A DNA stretch of 64,000 bases from Falciphora oryzae (taxonomy: Eukaryota > Ascomycota > Sordariomycetes > Magnaporthales > Magnaporthaceae): the NCBI GenBank assembly GCA_000733355.1, contig JNVV01000008.1:489323-553322 (forward strand), read 5' to 3'. A program made the translations under genes and the position numbers. Shown here piece after piece: positions 46,445 to 58,013 of the stretch. Every line of letters begins with the position of its first letter. Positions within the stretch are counted from its first letter, which is position 1. Below the pieces are notes generated by a model, which ran no database searches, was not told the DNA's origin, and saw only the letters and a program-made list of their open reading frames with translations.

Positions 46445-47655
46445 TGATGCGCGTGGTATAGACGTGTACTATATAAGTCTTTTCCAGGGCCGGCGCATCC
46501 TCGTACTCATTATCTACGCTTCCCTGCGGCGCTTAGTCCTTTCTTGACGAGCTTGATTCTGCACACATGTAGATATAATTATATGCGCTTAGTCCAGCTG
46601 TGCGAATACAATCATTCATGTAATACCATGTCTCATGGGTCCAGACCGGTCGCTCCTTTGAATATTTGAATACCGAGGTGGCCGCCTAGGAAACTGTCTC
46701 CGGACTGGCCGTCTCAAAACCCCGAATTCATTGCGGGCGCTCGCCCGCCCCACTCTCCACATCTTCAACGGCTCCGTTCGCTCAGTCTAACAAGATCTCA
46801 GGCAGAACCCCTCCTGTTTTCCAACCGGCCACGCCTTGGTAAAATTGCCCATGAACGAAATGACTTTATTTTTCTTGATTCCCCATTACAGAATTTCTCC
46901 CAAACCGCCTCGTGCGTGATGTGGACGAGAAGGGGGTTGTCTCATTCAAAAGCCGAGAGTCCCGGCCCAGGAGAGATTTTCCCCTGTTCATAGGGTTGAG
47001 TGTACGGATAGGAATAGAGACAGGGGGCCGACGCCATTGTCCCTGAGACTTCTTGTGTGTGTTTTTAGTTTTTTTCTGGCCAAGGTTTTCTAAGACCGAT
47101 CACCCAACTCTTTTCGCACCACGTCCTCCCCAGCTCTTCAAACAAAATCGTTCAGCACCAGAGTCCAAAGAAGTTAGGACTCGACGGCTCAACCCACCCA
47201 AAAATAAAGAGGAGAGAAGGGAAGAAAAGAAGAGGACAGGGGCGCCACTGTAAAATCCCACGCAACCATCAAATATACCTTGACTGTCCGCCAAACAAAC
47301 AAAGGTGCTGCTGCCGCCAACGGAAGTCGACGTTGGGTATGCGTCAACCCTATAAATCCCACAAGAAACAAACAGGAAGCCAAAACGAGAGTTTTCTTTG
47401 CCCGCCCTCGTTTGAAAAAGGGCAACAAAATCCCGAGAGCCAGGGCTCATGCGAATCCGGAAAGGAAGCTGTCTATCGAGATGCGCCGTTGGTAAAGAGT
47501 AAAGAATAAATAAATAAGTGAGACATGGGTGTGGCGCGTACAGCCAACAAAGACAGATCCGGCTATAGGGTCGGCAGGAGAGGAGCGAACCCAAAAACAC
47601 TTCACACGCGGCCAGACACGCACTGCTCGACCGGCGGCGGCTTTCTCGACCAGTC
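46445..47655. other. Convergent intergenic region
   Basis: 1.2 kb between the CID/RS gene (+) and the PP2A B56 gene (-). Presumed 3' UTRs. No ORF supported. Confidence 0.5.
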
Positions 47656-49968
47656 TCACCGGCTTCGGGCCGAGCCCACCGAGCTTTGTCTGTCGTGCAT
47701 ACCCGGCCGACGATCCCTTCGTTCGCCGTCCTGCAACTTAAGCGAGTCCAAGCGCTTCTGGTTGTCTTCGGCGGGGTCGACTTCGTCCAGCCGCGGCATT
47801 GCGTTCATGTGGGATCTACCGGGCGTGCCCGACTTGTCGCCGATCCCGTTGGCCTTGCGCATGTTGGCCTGCTCCGTGATTGCCGCCCACTTGCGCTCCC
47901 GCATGGCTTCCCTAGCCGCCGCGCTGTTCTGCTGCTCAGTGTATTCGTGCGAGCAATCGTCAAAGAGTTGAGGGTTGATCTCCATAAAGAGTTTCATGGC
48001 ATTATAAACCATGCCATGGATCGTCCTGTCGTCCGGCTGTTAGCAAGAAATGGCGAGACAGGGGCTGCTTCTGCGAGACATGTACATACCGATTCCAGTG
48101 GCCTTTGGAGTTCTCGTACAGCGGCGCGAACATGATTGGAAGGATGATCTCGACATTGTCGCTGACGAGATTGCAAAAGTACTCGTTGTTCCAGAAGTAT
48201 AGTGCTCTCTCTGCGACCTGGAAGTGGGGGCTGGCGACAGATTTGGCCAGCTGGTGGAAAAGAGGCTCTTGGACCTTGGCAAATTCGGCAGGGTCCATAA
48301 CCTCGAAAATGTCCTCGACCTCGTTGAGAAACATGACCTCCTTGGTGCTGTTGACTTTGGGCCAGTATCGTAGCAGACCCAAGACGACCTCCTCAGTAAG
48401 GGAGGCGTCTTTCTCGAGGAACTGAACGATACAGTAAGCCAGTTGGGGATGGTACATGCTCAGACTCTTGACCTTGTGCAGCGGCAGCAGGACCCTGGTG
48501 AGGAAGAGCTTGTGCTCCTCCTTCAGAGGGAGCGCGAATCCGTTGATAATGGACCCCAGGATCTCGAGCAGCTCCGCGATACCGTTGAACCTCTCCGTCT
48601 CGTATGTGAACTGGAAGAAGACGTTGTTGATTGACCTTCGGATGAAGGACCTCAGGTTGAGAAACTTCCCGTATATCCGATGCAGCGTGGTCTTGAGGAA
48701 GTCGCGCTCGCGTGGGTCCTCCGAGTCGAACAGCTCGAGCAGCTGCAGGACGAAGCCGTGGTCGATGTAGGCCTTTGCGATGTTGGTGTTGAAGTCCTGG
48801 CTCTCGATGAATCGGAGGAAGAACTCGTACACGACCTGAATGTGCGGCCAGGCCGGCTCCAGCACGGGCTCGTCTTCTTCGGGGTCAAAGGCCTCGCCTT
48901 GCGGGTTGATAGGCGGGGGGATCTGGCGGAACAAGTTCTTGGCGAACATCTTCACCACCTCCGGGTACATGCGCTCCGTGATGACCTGGCGGTGATTTGC
49001 GACGTAGTCGAGAAGCTCGTGGAGCGCTAGGCGCTTGATCTCCTTGAACTTGATGTCACTGCTGGCGTCGTTAAAGTCGAAGATGACATTGCACTGCTCG
49101 ATCTTGTCCATGAAGAGCTTCTCCTTCTCGTGCGGCTTCTCGACCTCGTGGAAGCCCGGTAGTTTGTGCATCTTGCGATCCTTGTCTTCCGAGATGTCGA
49201 ACCGCGACGAGTGCTGGCGTCTAGGGGTCCGAAGGCCTTCTGGCACATCCTTGGGGGTCTGCTGGAGGCGGTCGAACATGAGCGACTTCTGACCAGCCTT
49301 CGGCGGAGCAAGATCGTGAGGCATTGTCTCTGCGGCTCCGGGCGGCGGGACGTGCTGCTCGAAGCGATTTGACGTTAGCTATGGGTTTCCCTTTCTATTC
49401 ATCCATCGAGATATAACATGGCCGCTTAGAGTCACGGTCGATGCCACAAGACACAGAATGTGTCCGTACCGGTGTGCTACTAGGGCTGATAATAACAGTC
49501 GGCGGTAGCCCGTGCCTAACGGGTGTGCTCCCTCCATTTGAAGCAGGCGACGAGCTGCCCATGAGCGCGAACCGGTCTGCTCCCTGGGTCTGCATCATCT
49601 GGCCGCCGTCGGCACCGTGTGGGCCGCCATTGTTGGGCGGCAGCGGCTTGTTTCGCGGGTCATTGAGAGTCGAGGTGGACGACGACGGGGTGAGGACGGG
49701 GGACTGGTTCGAGGCATCCCGGGAGGAGCCGCCGGATTGTGGCGAGGCCGCGCCGTCCTTGGAGGAGTCCTTATTCTTCTTCGAAGACTTGTTCGGGTCC
49801 TTGCCTCGCGAGAGCTGTGCATAGCAAGGTAGGAAACGTCAGCATTAGGTTCCGAGAAAGATGGCGATGAGCTATTGCGACGATGGTGGTTGAGAGACAG
49901 CTGAGCACAACTCGAGACTAAAGTGATAACAAGCTGCCACTAACGACTTTCTGGCTGAGACGCCTCAT
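47656..49968 (-). CDS. PP2A regulatory subunit B56 (B', Rts1/Par1 type)
   Basis: Substrate-targeting subunit of protein phosphatase 2A. Exons (minus) 49968-49945, 49814-49470, 49354-48090 and 48025-47656 join in phase to 667 residues. The first exon codes only eight residues (MRRLSQKV). Residues 9-150 are Ser/Pro-rich and disordered, including [13 protein letters not shown]. The B56 HEAT-like core runs from about 185 to 560: [73 protein letters not shown] and [10 protein letters not shown], continuing across intron 3 to [15 protein letters not shown]. The stop TGA at 47656 overlaps a possible splice donor (cg|gtgaga), so a further C-terminal exon is not excluded. Roles in cell-cycle and stress signalling are known for the family. 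Confidence 0.95.
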
Positions 49969-52615
49969 CTTGATAAGCTGCCGGGCAGCCCTGTCGCTCG
50001 CTGGGCGGGGGACGATTCGATCCCAGGAAAGCCAAAGGGCGGTGCAGGAGCGGGGTTGGTTTTCGCAGATGGCAGCAGGCGCACAGGAGCTAGCTATGCT
50101 CTGGGCGAGCGGCCTAGACGCTCATGGGCGAGCTCGGGGCGAGGCTGCGCTCAAGACAAAGCAGGGCAATTGGGCGATGGGTGTTGGCAGTGGCAGTGGT
50201 GTCGTTGGCAGGGTTGCGGGGTGAGAACCCTCGGCGCAGCTGGTGGCAACCGTGGACGCAGAATGGGGCCAGGAAGGGGGGACGACAGGAGCGCGCTCCA
50301 ATCCAAACAGGGCGGCGGGCCGCTCCCAGCCCCACCGAGAAGAGGAAATACACGAAGCTAGCAGCTAGCCGGACGACCAATTCGCGGAGAGATGGCACGG
50401 CGCGATGGCGACGAGGGAGCTGGCGGAACAGGCAACCGGGAGGGCGGGCTGACGCGAAGGGGCGGGAGGGGGGGGTTTGTTTTGTTTGGTTTGTCCAACG
50501 TTGAAGAGCGATGTGGGAAGACGCAAGTAGGCGGTGGGCTGATTTAGGGTGCGTGCGTGCGGGAGGCTGCCGTACAGGAGGAGATCGCAGGAGAGCACAA
50601 GCAACGGCAGGCGACGGCGGCAAGCAGTGGTTTTGGTGGTGGTTGTAGTGGTGGTGGTGGTGGTGGCAGGGGATGGGAATCGATGAAGCGAGATGGGCTG
50701 GGCTAGCAAGAGGTGGTGGGCGGGACGAATAGGACGAACGGACAACAATAGCTAAGGCAAGAAGGCAAGACAGGCAGGGGAACAGATCAAGCAGCTGCGT
50801 GCAGGGGACAGACCTCGCGCTTTAGTTTGGAGAACATTTGTGCAGCGGGCCAGGCAGGCAGGCAGGCAGGCAGAGAGGCGGTAGGAGAGGTCTCCTGGGA
50901 CTCTACGCTGCTGCGTCTGCGATGGACGGCGGCGGCGGATCGGGTTGGGCTCGCAGGTCGGAGCGGGCAGTGGTGCGTGTGTGCTGCTGGGCGGCCGAGC
51001 TAAGTTTGTTGTTTTGCGGGGCGCCCGAGGTGAGACGCGGCACTCGGATCAGTGGCTGCAGTGGGATTGACGGTTCGATTGCGTCCGACGGCAGCCAGAA
51101 TTGGGGAGATGCGAGACGCAGCGAGGTGCAGGCAGGCTGGCTGTTGGCGGCGGCGGGCGGTGCTGTTTGTCGCCCGGAGCGGTGAAACGGGACGAGACAG
51201 GTCGCGGGAAAAATACGCGAGCAAGCAAGCAAGCACGCCCTCGTCGCTCTGTAGTCTTGATCGGCCACTGCACAGCGCAGCTCCAGCACGCAGGCAGGGT
51301 GGGTGGGGTTGGCGCAAGGGGGAAAGCGTGCCGTGGCTCGAGGGCGTCGTCGGGCGGTCGCTGGGCAGGCTGGCTCGCTGGGTCAGGTCGGCCGGTCGGA
51401 GGCAGCGTCTGCGGGACGGGACGGCGGGCGGGCACAAGACAAAAAAAAATACTGGCGAGAAAGCCGGGCAGACTAGCAGCCAGCCACAAGGACCAGAACG
51501 GGTTTGGGGCCTGGGGTCGGTGGTGTTGATGATGCTGCCGGTATTAAAGCCATTGAAGGGTTGGGTCGACTCGAAATGGGGTGGAGATGTGTGGGCGTCT
51601 CGAGGGCGGGCGCCAGTGGGAGTGGAGGAGCTGCGTTGAGTGGAGCACGAAGCCACTTGGATTGCTTGTGGTTGAAGCCCAAGGCCAGGCTGCGCCCGTG
51701 CGTGCACGTACCAAGCCGCAGTCCGGGCTGCAGGTCACAAGGCACCTTGATTCGGCAGGGAGCCTGAACAGGGCCAGTCGGAGCAAACACCACAGTCCCA
51801 GACCCGCAGCCAGCGCCCCTCCACGAGATTGCGGTGGTTGAGGGCGGGATGCACCATGGATTTCTGCAGTTCGTTGTTGATTTTGTTTGTTACTGTGTGG
51901 CTTTTATCTGATCTCCTTGTTCAGTCTCAGTCCTTCATTCGGACGGGGCCATGATGGAGCGCGGCCAAAACGGCGCCAGGCCGTGCCTCTTACACTGGGC
52001 AACGAAACAGGGTCGCTTGCGACATCGTCATATCTGATGGCGGCCGATCGATTTAAGTTTTTACCGTGCAGTTTGCAGGTTGCCGTTTGCACATCGGACC
52101 GCCCTGACTTCCCGAAGCCATCCACACAGATCCCTGCACGCTCTCGATTTATCTGGCAGCTTTTATTCTTATTTCTGTCTCCAGTGCTCACCCTCCTCTC
52201 CTGAAATCACACATGCTCTCTGAAAGGCCAGTGGCTACGGATGCAATCCCCGCACGCTCCATGCAGCTTTTGTAGCTCTCGGAGCGAGTGACAGCTGCCA
52301 GCTTCCGTTGTTTCGAAGCAGCTGCAGTCGTCTCGGACCAGATAAATTGCACATCTGAAAGAGGTGCTCGGTGGGGTCGCGTTCTCAAATACGACCAATC
52401 AAAGCACATAATTTACTTGGAATGAATGTGCACCGAGGCCTTCAATCTCGGAATACGCGGTGCACAAGAGACTACCAGCCTGCGATTTTGGCTTTCGCCT
52501 CCGGGCAGCTACATCTGACAATACCAGAACTTAACCTGATGGAGCACATGGCAAAAAGGAACTCCGTCCCTTGATTTCTCTGCCCGTTCTGCGAGGAAGG
52601 CAGACACCCACAGCC
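49969..52615. promoter_or_regulatory. Long divergent region, B56 / TFIIIC subunit
   Basis: 2.6 kb between two divergent start codons. On the minus (B56) side about 2 kb is strongly C/T-rich, as in a long 5' leader. Simple repeats lie here: GGT units near 50645-50667 and CAGG units at 50851-50873. Open frames are artefacts of low-complexity sequence. The right end (52200-52615) should hold the promoter of the TFIIIC gene. Confidence 0.45.
50851..50873. repeat. CAGG tetranucleotide repeat
   Basis: About five and a half tandem CAGG units in the long B56 upstream region. Not a multiple of three, consistent with non-coding sequence. Confidence 0.85.
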
Positions 52616-55107
52616 ATGGGGCCTCGCGAGGAGCATGGCGTCCTCCGCGGGCTCGAGCTCTCTGCCCGCTCGGCCTCCCAGGATGCCCCCTTCTATCATA
52701 TCCCCTCCCGAGCTGTCTCGGCTGTCGAGCACCCAATGGTCGTATTGGATAACGACAAGGCCATGAAGACGTTTGGGAGCAGCTTCAACTTCCACACAGT
52801 AAGTGACTTGGTCGTTGTTTGGTGTTTGCCTGTCTTGCACGTGCCGTGCTGACGCTGCAGAGCCAGGTCCTGGACCACGAGAGTGCCCAGTTGTCGGTGC
52901 CTTTGTATCTGCGCTATGACAACCCCGTCGTGCGGCCCATAATCTCTCATAATGCCGCCTCACACAACGTCTTGCTTAGGATTGATGTCCCCAGGAGGAC
53001 TGGCAGGAAGCGCAAGCGTGGGAGCGACGGGCCTTGGCAGGACCCCGACGAGGCATCCGTAGAAGCCCTGCGCGAATCCCAGCAGCTTCAGGTCCACTCG
53101 CAGAAGCGGCTTGACAGCCCTGGCTCCCTCAGGCGCAAGCTTCGGGACAATGTGGGCAGGTATGAGGTTGAGGCTGTCGGCCTGATCCGGAACACCCACC
53201 GGTACAGGGGTCTTGCCGACTTCCAGTACTCGACTGTCAACAGCCCTTTTATGAACCAAGTCGTGGACAAGATTCTCCCAGGCGATGGTAAGCACTTCTT
53301 CCTACTTCGCTTTCCCCTTGAGCCGCGTCTGACTTGACTTCGTGATGTGCGCGCAGTCGCAAAGCTGCGCCAGTTCGCCTTCAGGCCCGAGATAGCACAA
53401 CCACCGAACGTGGAGATAATACCTCCGCCTGTGTTCAGTCACATGAGCCTGCCCTTTGCATATGGTTACTCGCAGAACCCCTACGTCCGCACCGTCCACG
53501 GTGCGGACAAGACTATAAACGTCCAAGCCCGCGTCCGCTCGGCTGGTTATTTTATCTCCCACAACAAGTATCCTGTGCCGGATGCTCCGTCGCGCCCGCC
53601 CGATGTTACCGACCCGCAGATGGCCGCTGTGGTGGCCGAGCTCCGTCATGCCATGGCCGAGCGGCCCCTGTGGACCCGCCGCTCGCTCACCAACCGCATC
53701 ATGGGCGCTACCCCCTTCTCCGACAACCTCATCAAAACCGCTATCCCATATGTGGCGTACCAGTTCAAAGCAGGGCCCTGGCGTGACGCTATGATCCCTT
53801 ACGGCCTCGACCCCCGCTCCGATCCCAAGTACCGTATTTACCAGACCCTTTCGTTTAAGACCCGGCGCGCCGATGCCGGCGTCGCCAACCAGCCCTGGGC
53901 CTCCCTCCGCCGCGCAGAGGCTGCCGCCGCGCGTCGTGCCGCGGAGCGCGTTTCCATTACCACGCTGCCCGTCGCCCCGGATAATGGCGAGCCCGACGAC
54001 ACGCCCGCCGATCAGCAGCACCGTGACACCCACATCTTCGACGGCCACTCATTCTACACGGACGGCAAGGTGTGGCAGGTGTGTGACATTACAGACCCGC
54101 TCCTCCGGGACCTCTTTGCGCGCGCGGCGGTGCGCCCCTCGTGCGACGACGCCGGCAGCGGCTGGTTCCACCGCGGGCTCTGGGCCAAGGCGCGCGCCGT
54201 CATGAAGTGCAAGATGCTGGCCATCACCTTTGGCCGCGTCATCGCCGATGCCGAGTTCGCGGCCACCCTGGCCATGGACGACGGCACCCCCGAGCCCACC
54301 CCGAGCGCGGGCACCATCATCGCGGGGACCGGCAACATCCGCCACGCGCACGTCAACGTCCCCTTGCCCGACCTCGGCCTTACCGACGCCGAGCTCGCCG
54401 TCATCCGCGGCCGCGACCAGAGCAGGTTCCACTCGAGCCTCAAGAAGCGCGTCAGGCGGAGTCATGGGACACAGTATAGGATCCCTGTGCTTACCAACAG
54501 CGGGCAGGAGCAACAGCAGCAATCACAGCAACAGCAGAGCCAGCGGGTCGGGGTTGACGGCGGTGTGGCTGAACAGACCCCGTCGCTCACCGTGACGTCG
54601 CCAACGATGACGACAACCAAGTTGGCCCCCGCGGTAGTGCGTTTTGAGGACACACCTCTCCGCTCGGTTGAGGATGTAATCAATCAGGACGATGACGATG
54701 AAGAAGATGACGAGGACGAGATCGAAGATGAAGAGGACGGCGAGGACGAGGGTGACGACCTGGACGGCGAGGAGGAAGACGAGGATGATGACGACGACGG
54801 CGAGGATGAGGAGGATCTGGCCGAGGGGACATACTACGAGGATGGGGGCGCCATGGACGAGACCGAAGCATCGGCAGGTCCGAAAACGACTCCAGCCCAG
54901 AACCAGAACGCTTCCCATTTCGCCGACCCCATCTCGAGCCGCGACAACGGCGACAATGATGAAGGCAGCGGCGAGGAGCACGAAGGCGAGAACGAGATGT
55001 ACGAGGACGAGGACACCTACAACAACGATGACGATGCCGTTTTCGGCGGCGAGTTCGCCAACGGCTATGATGAGGAGGGAGGCTTCAGCAGTGCCGAAGA
55101 GTACTAG
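52616..55107 (+). CDS. TFIIIC subunit Tfc1/Sfc1 (GTF3C5 family)
   Basis: Subunit of the RNA polymerase III initiation factor TFIIIC that contacts the A-box side of tRNA genes. Exons 52616-52798, 52861-53287 and 53357-55107 join in phase to 786 residues. N-terminal HPMVVLDNDKAMKTFG and VPLYLRYDNPVVRPIIS belong to the Tfc1 triple-barrel domain that dimerises with Tfc7. The central segment VAKLRQFAFRPEIAQPPNVE and LPFAYGYSQNP leads to the DNA-binding region: RPLWTRRSLTNRIMG, KTAIPYVAYQFKAGPWRD and YGLDPRSDPKYRIYQTL, all typical of the family. The C-terminal 150 residues are very acidic (long Asp/Glu runs), as in yeast Tfc1. A Gln-rich patch lies just before. Nuclear. Confidence 0.93.
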
Positions 55108-55503
55108 GCTTGCTTAGATTTGAGTTCCAAGGGGGAGGCACCGCGTTCGAGAGTCGAGGAGGTCTCAAGAGTTGGCGTTGAATACTTGAATGTAACATGA
55201 TGTTCTGATGAGGAATTACACTAGGTCATCTTCAGGAGAGATTACCTCACTGATCTGAACGGACTGTGGTCTTGAAAGGGCAAAATGAGACCTGCACTCT
55301 ACCTAGGCGGTGGTCACGCGGATGAGTTCTATTGACCGTGTCCCATCAAAGGAACGCTGTGTTACGCAAGGGCAAGATATCGCATCTCCACTCAACTTAC
55401 CTGCATCTCTTCACTTTAAAATGACGGGCGTGCCAAGCCAGACGTTCTTCATCAGGTACTCACTCCCATGCCTGCAGCCAGTAAAATCAGACCTCAGCAC
55501 ACA
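55108..55503. other. Convergent spacer
   Basis: 396 bp between the TFIIIC gene (+) and the FAD oxidase (-). Presumed 3' UTRs. Holds one ACCTAGG motif at 55301. Confidence 0.5.
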
Positions 55504-56847
55504 TCATATCTTGGCCTGGGGCACCGGATCCCTATCATGATTCCACCCCGGCATATCCGCCAGGTCCTTCGCCGGGGCCGCCCTCCGGGACTGCAGCGGA
55601 TCGCCGCCCTCGCCGGGCCGCCACCTCCACGCCCGCACCATGTCCTCCTGCAGGGTACCCTCCATCAGCTCGACGACGTGCTTGCCAATGATAGGCAGCA
55701 GCTTGAACGAGTGGCCGCTGTCGCCCGTCGCGACGACCAGGTTGCGCCAGCGCGGGTGCTCGCACACCAGCAGCGCCGCGTCGGCCGTGTCGGTGCACCA
55801 GCACATCGCCCGATTAAACAGTTTTTTGCCCGCGAACCGCGGCAGCAGCATCTGCACCGCGCGCCGGATGCTGGCCTCGGACGCGTCCGGGTACGTGTCT
55901 GTGGGATGCTTTGCGTGCGAGCGCGGCACCGACACGCGGGTTGGGGACGGGGCGCCGAACGGGGTTTGGGCGTCCTTGAAGCGCGTGAAGCCGGGGAACT
56001 CGTCGCAGACCTTGATGACGCCGCGCTCGTCCGGCTCGAAGAAGAAGCCGACGTCGCCGTGGTAGACGACCGGGCAGGACTTGTAGGTTGATGCCTCCTC
56101 GGGGGTGAGTTGCATGTGCGCGTACACCCAGGCCTTGGAGCAGCACTGGCCCTCGAGGTCGACCAGGGCGGGCGTCCAGGCGCCGGCTGCGACGATGACC
56201 TTGTCGGCCGGGTAGCGGGTGCCGTCGGCGGTTTCGACACCGACACAGGTGGTGCCGTCGCCGTCCGCGAAAATAGGCCGCCGGAACGAGCCGGCGGCGC
56301 CAAAGGCGAAGTTGACGCCAGCCGCGCACAGGTGCTCGCCGATGGCGTTGATGGCCTTGCCCGCGGCCAGCCAGCCGCCGTCGCTGCTCCAGATGCCCCT
56401 CCAGCCGCGGACGCGGGCGCGGTCGAGCAGGGGCGCCTTTGCGAGGATGGCGTCCTCGTCGGCCAGCCACTCGTGGGTGTCGGCCAGGCCTGCCCCGGCG
56501 TTGACCAGGTCGCGGTAGTGGGCGTGCAGGGACGCGACGGCGTCGGGCCGGCTCTCGCAGTCGAGGCGGCCGACGGGGTGGAAGAAGGGGCTGAAGAGGG
56601 GGTCGTGGCGCCACATGTCGCGCGCGGCCAGGCTGAGCTGCAGGTCGACGGGGTTGTGCAGCCGGATTCCCATGATCTTGTTGAGGTCATTGCCGGCGGA
56701 CTGGGCTGATGGGATGGGGTACGTGTCTAGGACGGTGATGTTGGACGGGGCGTAGCCCGCGCGGACCAGGTGCAGGGCCGTCGAGGCCCCGATGGTGCCG
56801 CCGCCGCCTACGACGACGACCTTGGTGGTTTCCCGGGAGGGTGGCAT
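55504..56847 (-). CDS. FAD-dependent amine/fructosyl amino acid oxidase-like
   Basis: Intronless frame, 447 residues, of the DAO/monomeric sarcosine oxidase superfamily. The dinucleotide-binding motif KVVVVGGGGTIGASTALHLV is at the N-terminus and GNDLNKIMGIRL follows it, as in fructosyl amino acid oxidases and saccharopine oxidase relatives. MCWCTDTAD in the C-terminal half contains the Cys that carries covalent FAD in this group; GDSGHSFKLLPIIG matches the usual FAD-contact loop. The reaction is oxidation of a secondary amine with H2O2 release; the substrate cannot be read. The final three residues are AKI, close to the peroxisomal PTS1 consensus, which would fit an H2O2-producing oxidase. 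It is convergent to the TFIIIC gene and divergent to an UNC93-like transporter. Confidence 0.85.
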   Translation of the reverse strand: MPPSRETTKVVVVGGGGTIGASTALHLVRAGYAPSNITVLDTYPIPSAQSAGNDLNKIMGIRLHNPVDLQLSLAARDMWRHDPLFSPFFHPVGRLDCESRPDAVASLHAHYRDLVNAGAGLADTHEWLADEDAILAKAPLLDRARVRGWRGIWSSDGGWLAAGKAINAIGEHLCAAGVNFAFGAAGSFRRPIFADGDGTTCVGVETADGTRYPADKVIVAAGAWTPALVDLEGQCCSKAWVYAHMQLTPEEASTYKSCPVVYHGDVGFFFEPDERGVIKVCDEFPGFTRFKDAQTPFGAPSPTRVSVPRSHAKHPTDTYPDASEASIRRAVQMLLPRFAGKKLFNRAMCWCTDTADAALLVCEHPRWRNLVVATGDSGHSFKLLPIIGKHVVELMEGTLQEDMVRAWRWRPGEGGDPLQSRRAAPAKDLADMPGWNHDRDPVPQAKI

Positions 56848-58013
56848 GGTTGAGCTTGAGGCTCTGCTTTGGGCTAGGGCTAATAGGGGTATAACCTAAA
56901 CGTTGTATGACATGAGAGAGCTAGAGAGCTCGAGGAACAGGTGCTCGCCCGGCTCTGGGTGGGTGGTCTTCAAGATGGCTACCTAGCCAGGAGATATCCT
57001 GCTACTCCAGGAGCCAAATCTCCGAGAATCCCTTCGGCGTGAGTCCCCGGAGGGCTACGTACTGAATAGGTAGCTCATCGCTGTTAGGTAGGATTGCAGC
57101 AGTGGAGCTGAGCTTCACGGGATGGCAGACCGGTATCGGAGCGATATGTGACAGGGCATTGAAGACGCCAGGGACATATATCGGGGTGTCACCGATGCGA
57201 GAGCGCTTACCCATTACTCGGCCGTGATGGATCGTCTCAACTCTATCATATCCTTCTTATTTCCGTGATAGGAATCGTGTACTCGGGAGTCCACTGCAGA
57301 TTACCGTCGGGTCTTTGAGCGCGCTAAAGCTAAAGCCAATATGGATCTGATGTGGGTACCTTGCCGACAGCTTGTTGTCGGAATCAGCCAACTACAATGG
57401 CGGGAGCTCGGACTAAAAGGCTTGACTGGTAAAACAAGCCTGCCTTCAACGTCGGAGCCTGGGGAGCGGGTTGGAGTGTCATTCGCAACGCTGGAAATGC
57501 TGTTACTCGATTATACCGAGCTGCATCTCCGAGCTCGCGAGGTATTCTTCCTCTGACTCGCCCTATTCCCTTCATTCTGGCCGGCGGCCGTTCTCTGCCG
57601 CCTCCAGGGATGTGCGTGGGGCCGATAAGCTGCACCGCTACCCTGTCGTCGTCGGGGGAGCGACTCGTCGTCGGCAACTGTGCGGTGCTGCCGACTGCGA
57701 TTTCCGGACGTCAACAATCCGACGCTGATATCGACTGTGGATAACGCCAACGCCCTACCCCGCACACCAAATGCTCTTTGAACATGCATCTCCGCAGTGG
57801 CAGCTGCGGTGCCTGCCCGACGCCTCGGACCGGGGTTTTGGCAGGCGCCAGGGGTGAGGCTCGCGTGCCCCTGATATAGGTAATATCTCGGTCCTTAGCT
57901 GCGGCCATAAAGCGCGCAGCGGCCGCCCTTCCCGTCGACCTTAGTCGGCCTTCTCTACCGCCCGCCACGTCCAGACTGGAGAAACAAGTCGACATCGTCA
58001 GACAGCAAGTAGA
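56848..58013. promoter_or_regulatory. Divergent promoter, FAD oxidase / UNC93-like MFS
   Basis: 1.17 kb between two divergent start codons. No ORF supported (frames at 57002-57214 and 57341-57556 lack features). Shared control of the oxidase and transporter is possible but not shown. Confidence 0.45.

Noticed and set aside
50000..51850. Several Arg/Gly- or Pro-rich frames on both strands upstream of B56
   Set aside because: Low-complexity sequence keeps all frames open; no conserved pattern and tetranucleotide repeats inside.
57002..57214. 70-codon frame in the divergent promoter of the FAD oxidase
   Set aside because: Short, no recognisable features.
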